In this document: in pieces, positions 15,904 to 23,100 of the stretch
Layout: every line of letters starts with the position of its first letter
How positions within the stretch are numbered: the stretch's first letter is position 1
NCBI GenBank assembly: GCA_964415465.1
Contig: CAYQAL010000001.1
Span: forward strand, 1-64,000
DNA: 64,000 bases
Direction of reading: 5' to 3'
DNA from: JAGOTP01 sp964415465
GTDB taxonomy: Bacteria; Patescibacteriota; Patescibacteriia; 2-12-FULL-60-25
Notes under the pieces: model-generated
Seen by the model: the letters and a program-made list of their open reading frames with translations, nothing else
Database searches by the model: none
Told to the model about the DNA's origin: nothing
Program-made: the position numbers and the translations under genes

Positions 15904-15930
15904 GGTTCGACCCCCAGCCGTCGCACCAAC
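15904..15930 (+). repeat. attR-like repeat (partial tRNA-Lys copy)
   Basis: 27 bp identical to the tRNA-Lys 3' end at 14615-14641. There is no 5' tRNA half here, so this is a fragment and not a gene. Confidence 0.85.
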
Positions 15931-15960
15931 AAAAACGACTCCTATAGGGAGCCGTTTTTG
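15931..15960. terminator. Bidirectional terminator
   Basis: AAAAACGaCTCC / GGGAGcCGTTTTT hairpin with A and T flanks. It lies between the displaced tRNA-Lys 3' end and the convergent tsaC gene, and was probably the original tRNA-Lys terminator. Confidence 0.85.
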
Positions 15961-15974
15961 TTTTCATTAGCGAC

Positions 15975-16595
15975 TTAATCGATTTTACCTAAGAGTTGTT
16001 CTAGTTCTACACGGGACACAATTCCTTCGCGTTCTATCTTAGGCGGAGATGTTCGACAATTCACAAGCGTTGAGGCAACGGTTCCGAGTACACCTCCATC
16101 AATCACGAGATCGGGGGTTCCATGAAGTTGTGATAACACATCGGTCAGTGTCTCCGGTGTTGAGATGCCATGTTTGTTGGCGCTGGTCACAAAGAGAGGG
16201 CCGGTTTTTCTCAAGATGCTTAAAAGTTGTGGTTCATTCGGGATGCGGAGCGCGATTTCTTCTCGACCTTCTAACCAAGTTGGTCGAGACGCGTTGTTGA
16301 ATCCGAGCGCAAGGGTCAAGGGTCCTGGCACAAAGGAGGAGTGTAGGAGTCGTTTCACTGGTTCTGAAAGTTCCACGTTCAGCGATACGAGGTCATCTTC
16401 CCTGGCCACCATGATGGGGAGGAACTTGTTCCGAGGACGCTGTTTTAGGGCGTAGAGACGTTCAACGGCTACTGGATGGAGCGGTGAGACGGCGATTCCA
16501 TAGACTGTGTCGGTTGGAACGACTACGACCCCTCCGTCTCGCAGACAGCGTACGACCAATTCCGTATCGTACGGATACTGTGCGTGTGATTCCAT
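15975..16595 (-). CDS. tsaC: Threonylcarbamoyl-AMP synthase (Sua5/YrdC)
   Basis: A 206-residue YrdC-fold protein: GGVVVVPTDTVYGIAVSP, LYALKQRPRNKFLPIMV, SFVPGPLTLAL, EIALRIPN, VTSANKHGISTP, and the C-terminal STLVNC. It makes threonylcarbamoyl-AMP from Thr, bicarbonate and ATP for the t6A modification of ANN-decoding tRNAs. It has the short TsaC form without the Sua5 C-terminal domain. It is 18 nt after the phosphatase gene. Confidence 0.93.
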   Translation of the reverse strand: MESHAQYPYDTELVVRCLRDGGVVVVPTDTVYGIAVSPLHPVAVERLYALKQRPRNKFLPIMVAREDDLVSLNVELSEPVKRLLHSSFVPGPLTLALGFNNASRPTWLEGREEIALRIPNEPQLLSILRKTGPLFVTSANKHGISTPETLTDVLSQLHGTPDLVIDGGVLGTVASTLVNCRTSPPKIEREGIVSRVELEQLLGKID

Positions 16596-16613
16596 ATTCT
16601 TTCGCTGTAAACA

Positions 16614-17204
16614 CTAGATTAATGGTCGGATTTCTGCAGTTTCTAGGAGGGAGAGTTCGCGATGTCGGCCAGGAGTAAGATTGTGAAAGGCGGTTAACAG
16701 AATCTGAAGCGTATCTCCATGTGAAACAAGCAAAAAGGTTTCGTCAGCGAAGTTAGCTTCTAGGTCGGCGATGACGGCGAGCCCACGTTCAAGAACTTGT
16801 TTGGTTGACTCGGCACCGAAGGAGCCGACGTCATCATTTAATACATCTAGATCCCACACGCGTTTGTATTCTGTATTTGGTCCAAGTTCGAGTTCGCCGA
16901 AGAATCGTTCACGCAAGCGTGGTTCTAGCTCAACGTTGGATGTGCTGAGAAGAGCGCTCACACACTCAGCGGTCTCACGGCAGCGGAGAAAGTCAGAAGA
17001 GACGACGAGCAAGTTCGCATCGAAGCCGTAGAGCGTGGCTGCTTTTGCGATGGAGTCTTTCGCTTGTTGCTTGCCTTTTTCAGTTAAGCCATAGCTTTCG
17101 ACACCGTTTTTTGGATCGCTTACGATAATGCCTTGTTCATTCGCCAGGCTATGGCCATGACGCATGACGAAGTAGCGGTTATGGAGCGTTGGGATGTTGT
17201 TCAT
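16614..17204 (-). CDS. Histidine phosphatase family protein
   Basis: A 196-residue phosphoglycerate-mutase-like protein. The catalytic motif is MRHGHS (Arg15, His16, Gly17), with SSDFLRCRETAE and the second His in LLVSHGDTLQ. Members dephosphorylate sugar phosphates or nucleotides; the substrate is not predictable. The ATG at 17204 is preferred to an in-frame GTG at 17225. It is followed closely by tsaC. Confidence 0.85.
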   Translation of the reverse strand: MNNIPTLHNRYFVMRHGHSLANEQGIIVSDPKNGVESYGLTEKGKQQAKDSIAKAATLYGFDANLLVVSSDFLRCRETAECVSALLSTSNVELEPRLRERFFGELELGPNTEYKRVWDLDVLNDDVGSFGAESTKQVLERGLAVIADLEANFADETFLLVSHGDTLQILLTAFHNLTPGRHRELSLLETAEIRPLI

Positions 17205-17275
17205 AGACTGCAGGCATTCAACCACGGTTGCCGAACCAGCTCAAATCACGTAGGATTTTCCGCAAAACAACCCAC

Positions 17276-17352
17276 GCACCCCTAGCTCAGCTGGATAGAG
17301 CGCTCCCCTCCGAAGGGAGAGGTCAGACGTTCGAATCGTCTGGGGTGCACCA
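17276..17352 (+). tRNA. tRNA-Arg (CCG)
   Basis: Acceptor GCACCCC/GGGGTGC is perfect. Anticodon stem CTCCC/GGGAG has loop CTCCGAA, giving CCG. The T loop is TTCGAAT, and discriminator A and CCA are encoded. A GC-rich module follows directly downstream. Confidence 0.96.
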
Positions 17353-17357
17353 TGGAA

Positions 17358-17385
17358 AAGCAGCAGCGTAAGCTGTTGTTTTTTA
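17358..17385 (+). terminator. Terminator of tRNA-Arg
   Basis: Hairpin GCAGCAGC/GCTGTTGT with a GTAA loop, followed by TTTTT. Confidence 0.8.
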
Positions 17386-17394
17386 ACTTTAAAA

Positions 17395-17423
17395 TAAACA
17401 CCCGCCTTTTGAGCGGGTGTTTA
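17395..17423. terminator. Second, bidirectional terminator
   Basis: AAACACCCGC/GCGGGTGTTT hairpin. It probably terminates the minus-strand module B transcript as well. Between here and 17570 there is only a weak GGTCTCC/GGAGATC hairpin (17521-17540) and no gene. Confidence 0.8.
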
Positions 17424-17570
17424 TCATCCCTCTTCCATCCTCGAAGAGAACGGCAAAGGGATTTGGATGGTCAGGACATCCTAGGAGTGCAATGCTTGCG
17501 CATTACCCATCAACTGACTCGATCTCCAAGGCGGAGACCTAATGGGATTTGTGAATGCACGAAGGCTCGA

Positions 17571-18719
17571 TCAGGAGCCGGTCGCTGCCACTTCCTCCTC
17601 GCGCTCCTCGTTGTGATCGCCACCCACCGCTTCCGGCGGGGTGGTCGACACCCGGGCGGCGTCCGTGACGACGGGGATCAGCTCCTGCGAACGCGGGGTG
17701 AGGCGACGAGTCGTCTTCCCCTTGTTCATGTGCTGGATCATGAGCTGGTACAGGATCGCCCGGGCGCCACCGGCAGCGCTTGCGAGGTTGCGGATCTGGG
17801 GATCGTTCATCGGGAACTGCGCCAGCTTGCGTCGGAGGTCCTTGTCGACGAAGAGACGGTGTTCGCGCCAGAAGTCCGTGTGGTCGGACAGGATCGCGGC
17901 GAGGCACATCAGGAAGCCCGCGCGCAGCTGTACGGCGCCCTCCTTGAAGGCCACGGTCTTCACGCCGTAGCATTCATCGATGAGGGTGAAGAGCGCCTTC
18001 ACGTTGTCGCGGAAGACGTTCGGTCCGATGATCTCGACGGTCGCCTGCAGGCCCTGCGCGATGTACTCGTACTGGCTGCCGCGCCCGCCGGGGCAGATGT
18101 GGGCGTGCAGCCGGGCGATCACCTTCGCGACGGTCAGGATGTTGATGAGCTGATCACGGGTCTGGCTCTGGGTCCAGCAGATCTTGCCGCCCAGCGCGAA
18201 CGAGCGGTCCTCGGAGAGCCGGTAGAGCAGCTCGATGACCGAGAGATCCTCGCGGAGGTTCCGGAGGAGGACGTTCGGGGAGAGTCGTCGCCGGTCGACA
18301 TTGAGGATGCGGAACCGCTCCCGCTCCATCGCTTCGGTGGTGTTGCAGTATACCTTCGCACCGAGGCGCAGCTTCGAGTGGTCGAACGCCGCGTCCGTGA
18401 GGACGCCGCGAGCCGCGCTCGTGCGCTGGAGCCCGTCGATGATGAAGACGGGGTCGGTGAGCAGGATGACGCCACCACCCAGGTCGGTGAATGCGCCTCC
18501 GCGCATACCGAGCTCGACGTCCGGCACGAGAGTGCCCTCACGGAAGGCCTTGGCGAGGGAGTTCTTGGTCGCGAGGGGGAGGATCTCCCGCTGGTACGGG
18601 GCGACCTGCAGCGCCCCCAGCGAAGCGGGATCGATGGATCCCCGGACGATGATCTCGCCGCCCTCAACCTGGTCGAGAGCAGCGTGAACGAGGCGAACAG
18701 AAGGCTTCTCATTGTCCAT
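17571..18719 (-). CDS. GC-rich orphan gene (module B), DGQHR/ParB-like protein
   Basis: A 382-residue protein. The FIIDGLQRTSAARG segment (about residues 92-105) resembles the DGQHR motif of DndB/ParB-like proteins found in DNA-modification and phage loci. Upstream, PYQREIL (41-47) and PLATKNSLAKAF fit the same fold. The rest is helical and the tail is Glu-rich. No membrane segment is present. The start at 18719 has AGGAG 10 nt upstream, itself just after a leader hairpin (TATC/GATA and CCC/GGG pairing). Third positions are nearly all G/C, in sharp contrast to neighbours. It sits immediately downstream of tRNA-Arg. Function is not established. Confidence 0.72.
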   Translation of the reverse strand: MDNEKPSVRLVHAALDQVEGGEIIVRGSIDPASLGALQVAPYQREILPLATKNSLAKAFREGTLVPDVELGMRGGAFTDLGGGVILLTDPVFIIDGLQRTSAARGVLTDAAFDHSKLRLGAKVYCNTTEAMERERFRILNVDRRRLSPNVLLRNLREDLSVIELLYRLSEDRSFALGGKICWTQSQTRDQLINILTVAKVIARLHAHICPGGRGSQYEYIAQGLQATVEIIGPNVFRDNVKALFTLIDECYGVKTVAFKEGAVQLRAGFLMCLAAILSDHTDFWREHRLFVDKDLRRKLAQFPMNDPQIRNLASAAGGARAILYQLMIQHMNKGKTTRRLTPRSQELIPVVTDAARVSTTPPEAVGGDHNEEREEEVAATGS

Positions 18720-18807
18720 GGTGCACAAGCTCCTAGGGTTATCGCTCCCACGTTGGGGATAGCAAACCCGTTGGATGGTGTCCCAGCCCAATTGCCGGAA
18801 CGTTGGA

Positions 18808-18835
18808 CTATTATAGAAAAAGGCACACTTGTCAA
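18808..18835 (-). promoter_or_regulatory. Promoter of module B
   Basis: On the minus strand: TTGACA (18830-18835), 16-bp spacer, TAATAG (18808-18813). The motif TTTTTTGGCTAAA (18848-18860, plus strand) lies just upstream. The stretch 18861-19070 between this and the next terminator holds no gene that I can support. Confidence 0.75.
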
Positions 18836-19071
18836 GCAAATTAAGCGTTTTTTGGCTAAAGTAAGTAAAAATATTATGTGCATCTCAGACGCAGCTCCGC
18901 AATGCTTGCTTTTGGGAGTCCCAAGCCAAAGGTAGGGTGAATCATCCTTGATGTCCGTAGGCTGCCACCCTCTTCCTTATTGATAAGTTCCAAAACGGTC
19001 CTGACTCCGGAAAGTCGCTCAGTATCTTCCCAAACAGCGGTTAGAACCTCGTCTCTTACGGTGTATCATAC

Positions 19072-19098
19072 AAAAAACGACCCAACAGGTCGTTTTTG
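19072..19098. terminator. Bidirectional terminator
   Basis: AAAAAACGACC/GGTCGTTTTT hairpin with a 5-nt loop, downstream of the minus-strand secreted-protein pair. Confidence 0.85.
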
Positions 19099-19135
19099 CA
19101 CCCTCTTAGAAACTCGGTCTGTAGTACTCGTTTAT

Positions 19136-20182
19136 CTAGCTCTCAGGATCCATCAGGGTACCTCGGCAATTCATCTCAGGATAATCCTCCGTTGAATAGG
19201 TGCCTTCATCCCAACGGTTCAATACGCTCACAATGTTCGAGATTGGCGCAGGACAGAGCGCGTTTTTGCCTACTTGTTGTCGGTTCATCTCGTTGATCAT
19301 CGCTTGTTGTTCAGGGCTGACTTCGCTACCTGTGCTTGAGAAAGTGGTACGCAGCTCTTCTACCTGAGTGAAGAGCTGACAGTTCGCTCCTTGTGGTCCG
19401 CGAATTTCAAGCGAAGAGGTGCTTTCGATAGTTGCTGTTACAAAGGGGAGAGTCACAGCCATGAGCGTGCGAGCAGGGGAGCAGCTCTGAGCGGCTCGAA
19501 TAAAGCATTTCATGTCATTCTCGCAGTTGACGATGCTAGGCGCAGTGGCGGTGTTCGCAACAGGGATGGCATTGAGCTTCGCGTTTGTAATACCAAGTCC
19601 GACACGTCGCATCAGTTCGTAGGCGGCTTGGCCATCGCGTAGGTAATAACGCTTTTGATCGATTGGATTGAGATACCAAACTTCGCCATGACCTTCGGTT
19701 TGAAGGAGAAGCTGGCCACGCAAGCGACTGATCAATGCGCGATCTTTGGCGAGAGCTGCCTTTCCAAGGGGGTTGAACCCATTTTCGACTTCCGTTTTGT
19801 CGCTATAGCCGTCCATGTCTGTATCGGCGATGTAGACGTTGGTGCCAAGTGCTTGTTCAAAAGCGTCGCTCAATCCGTCTTGGTCCGCATCAGCTTCCCC
19901 GGTGACGCGAGAAGAGACGGCGTACCCAACAGGAATCTTTTGCAAGTTCGCGTTCGTGACCCCGACACTCATTTGGCGCATGAGTTGATAGGCGGTGAGG
20001 CCATCTTGCAAGTAGATGCGCGTTCCATCTTTTGGCGAAACATACCACGCTTCACCGCGGCTCTCGACTTGGAGAAGAATGCGCCCCAAAAGAGAGGGGG
20101 AGGTGGCGGCGTGGGTAACTGAAGCGAGAAGGCCAAGCGTGCTCGCAAATGCAGCGCACAGAAGCAGAGGACGAAGAGTCAT
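19136..20182 (-). CDS. Secreted Ca-binding-repeat protein
   Basis: A 348-residue protein with a signal peptide (1-~26, ending THA). Two copies of a ~45-residue CPR surface domain are present (GRILLQVESRGEAWYVSPKDG..., and GQLLLQTEGHGEVWYLNPIDQKR...), each followed by LMR..G.G.TN..L..IPV. Between them lie thrombospondin-type-3-like calcium motifs (DADQDGLSDAFE, DTDMDGYSDKTE). The C-terminal third has six Cys and is not recognised. It starts 2 nt after the giant adhesin stop, so the two are almost certainly co-expressed. Confidence 0.8.
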   Translation of the reverse strand: MTLRPLLLCAAFASTLGLLASVTHAATSPSLLGRILLQVESRGEAWYVSPKDGTRIYLQDGLTAYQLMRQMSVGVTNANLQKIPVGYAVSSRVTGEADADQDGLSDAFEQALGTNVYIADTDMDGYSDKTEVENGFNPLGKAALAKDRALISRLRGQLLLQTEGHGEVWYLNPIDQKRYYLRDGQAAYELMRRVGLGITNAKLNAIPVANTATAPSIVNCENDMKCFIRAAQSCSPARTLMAVTLPFVTATIESTSSLEIRGPQGANCQLFTQVEELRTTFSSTGSEVSPEQQAMINEMNRQQVGKNALCPAPISNIVSVLNRWDEGTYSTEDYPEMNCRGTLMDPES

Positions 20183-20184
20183 AT

Positions 20185-23100
20185 CTAGCGGATGTAGCCT
20201 AGACCGCGAACTGTTGCCCAGTCGAGAGGGGAGGTCGGGAGGCGTCTAAGAATAGATCGGAAGCGCTTGATGCCAACTTGCTCCAGGCTCAAGTCGCGTG
20301 GGAACCGAATGCGATACATGAGCACGTTCCAAGCCAAGTCGTCATTTGGATTCTTGAAGTTCGGATTGCGCTTGTAGATGTTTCTGAAGAGGGTTCGCAC
20401 AGCGGCTACTTGGCGTTGTTCGGCCCCAAGGTTTCGCGTGACTGGTTTTAGGCCGATCGTGAGACGGTGGTAATCTTCGGCGGTCGCACCATATCCAATG
20501 ATCTGAAGCATGTCTCGAACAACGGCTCGGCGTTCACGTTCCCCTAGATTGTGGGTCGCATGAGAGACGCCGTAGGCGATGAATAGCGAGTACAGTTTGA
20601 GTTGGCTGCCATAGACTTTATATCCGAATTCCATTGCGTCTTCTGACACGCCTTTGAGTGCCCGCGCTTCGGCTGCTTCATCTGGTCCAGACAGGCCCAA
20701 GAAGGAGAGAAGACACTCGCGATCGTCGGCTCCGATGTAGGGGAGTGTAACGATTGGACAGCGAGAATTTGGTTCAGATGGAACAGGTGCTGGTTCGTCT
20801 GGCACGGGGATCGTGACAGGAGGGCTGACGATTGGAATGACGACCGTTGTGGTTGGGGTAGCACTGGTCGAAGTCGTGGTGCGAGTGATGTTTGAGATGT
20901 TGGAAGCACCACCTCCGCCACCTCCTCCGCCGCCCCCACCGCCACCGCCTCCCCCTCCGCCGCCCCCACCGCCACCGCCTCCCCCTCCGCCACCTCCCCC
21001 TCCGCCCCCACCTGAAGGAACGTCGTTATCAAGGATGGTAACGGTAACAGAACCAATGGAGAGGTCTATTGGATAATGAGAATTAGTAGAAGAAGCTGTA
21101 TGGGTAATGGTTCCACTCGTGGTTGATTCTACAGAAGAATCATTTACCGCTGTAAGGGTTACGGTCTGAGGAATATTCCAGGTAGTAGTAGAGAAGGTAA
21201 GGGTTGTGGTTGAAAGCGTGAACTGAGCACTAGGGGAAGTAAGGATGATTTGAACCGTAGAGGTTGGTTCTGTGTTCAGAACGATGGTGTACGAGTCTGT
21301 AGCTCCTCCTTCTGTGACAGAGGCACTTGATTTGGAGAGGGTGACACCAGGGGTATCGTTGTCCTGGATGGTGTAGGTGAAAGTTGCGCGTGTACCGAGA
21401 GTAGCATGTGTCGGGCTACCTAGGGTGATGATGATTGTCTCGTTTGGTTCAGCGTCAGAATCATTCACGATGCTCAACGGAATCGTGGTGGAGGTTTGTC
21501 CAGCCAAGATAGTGGCCGTGCCATCGCTCAAGGTGTAGTCGGTTCCTGAGCCAGTTGCGGTACCGCCAGAGACCACGTAGGGAATGCTCACGTCGGTAGA
21601 GGTCGCTGCATTCAGAATAATGCGAACGCTCGTGGCGGTGACGCTTTCAAGGCCTGAGCCGCTCGGCATTTCGAACTCAACGGTACGTGCTTGTGTATCT
21701 ACCACGAACGCGATTCCACCAGAATTGGCTGTGGCGTAGGAAGAAGAGCCTTGAAAATCTCCCGCATAGACACGCCAGTAGTAGGTGCCATCGGCGAGTG
21801 TTTGACCGGCGTGTCCTGCGAGATACGTGCCGATGTCCGTGCCTGTTGCCTGACCAACTTGGAATGAGCGAATTCCGTGAGCTCCTCTGTCTGAAACATA
21901 CCAAATGATGTTGCTTGAGAAGCTTGAGTCCATGCTAATCTCGATCCCATAGAACAATCGATCTTCAGGATTCGCGTCTTCCAGGGTGAAGACGAATGTT
22001 GGTGTGTCCGTGCTGGTCGACGAGCCATCTACGAGATCAGTCGGTCCAAGTGCGCTTGGAATGCTCGGGATGCTGTTTGAGATTAGACTGAAGGCAACGG
22101 CTCCGCTTGAAGTAGCAAGCGCGTAACTGGAGTTCGTGCCCATTGCATCAATCGCTCTCACGCGCCAGTAGTACGCTCCGTTCGCCAACACCTGTCCGTT
22201 TGTGCCGACGTCGTAATTCCCTCCACCGGCCAGTTGTCCTGTTTGAAATGTACGTAGGCCTTGAGCGGCTAAGCTCGATGTGTAGTCGATGATGAGCGAG
22301 CTGAAGTCGGAGGTTGTCGCGACTTGGATCTGATAACGGACCGTATCGCCTCCATCCGGATCGGACAGACTGAATTGGAAGCTCGGATTATTCGTGGTTG
22401 TGGCTGAGCCGTTCGTCAGTCCGGTGGGACCAAGAGCAGTTGGGGTCAAAGGTGGGGTATTGGAGCCACCGCCACCGCTGACGGTGAACGCAACCGCGTT
22501 TCCATTCGCAAGGACCGGGCCGGTACAGGTGGAGGTGTCACAGGCGTACACAAACCAGAAGTAATCACCATCGCTCAACATTTGACCCTGAGAACCGTTC
22601 AAGTAACTTGCTCCGACGGCTGCCGCCTGACCGATCTGGTAGGTAACAGCTCCCTGAGCGGCGGGCTCTGATCGATAATAGAGGATTGGTGAAGTGAAAT
22701 CCGGTGTGTCGTTTACGACAAATAGATAGTACACGTCCTCGCCCACGTCCGGATCGGTCACGGTGAAGTTGAATCTCGGCGTTCGGGTGCTCGTGGTCGA
22801 TCCGTTTGTGAGATCCGTTGGTCCCAAGGCGGAAGGGGCATCAGGGGCATTGTTCACGATGAAGGCGACCAATCCATTGTTGGCCGTCGTGGCTGCCGAG
22901 AACGCGCCAGCTGCGTCTGCCGCTTGAACGCGCCAATAGTAGTTGTCTCTTGAAAGTGTTTGTCCGAATGAGCCTGCGGCGTAACTTCCTGAGCCGGCAG
23001 CTTGCCCGACTTGAAACGAACGTGATCCTTGCGCGTCCAAGGCTGAGGTATAGTTGATGACTGGCGAGCTGAAATCAGAACTGGTAGCGACTTGGATCAA

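Larger units (their letters stand above)
14615..15930. mobile_element. Small tRNA-Lys-integrated island without an integrase
   Basis: About 1.3 kb bounded by a 27-bp direct repeat of the tRNA-Lys 3' end. Inside are paired GTTGAC repeats near both ends (14733/14744 and 15767/15778), one GC-rich orphan gene on the minus strand with its own promoter, and a stem-loop after it. No integrase or other mobility gene is present. It could be a decayed element or a satellite mobilised in trans. The original tRNA terminator appears to be the one at 15931, now displaced to the far end. Confidence 0.75.

Noticed and set aside
17352..18935. Long plus-strand frame across module B (and similar long frames opposite modules A, C and E)
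   Set aside because: These are products of GC-rich codons on the opposite strand. Their proteins are Arg/Ser/Ala-rich without family features, and the minus-strand frame has the ribosome site and promoter.
19040..19071. Possible degenerate copy of the tRNA-Arg 3' end at the far side of module B
   Set aside because: A rough alignment (CAG..GTT.GAA...GTCT...GGTG.A.CA) is visible and the position before a terminator is suggestive. It needs an indel and is far from identical, so it cannot be called an att site.
20813..21076. Polyproline frame opposite the polyGly tract
   Set aside because: It is the antisense of the in-frame Gly codons inside a well-supported large gene.
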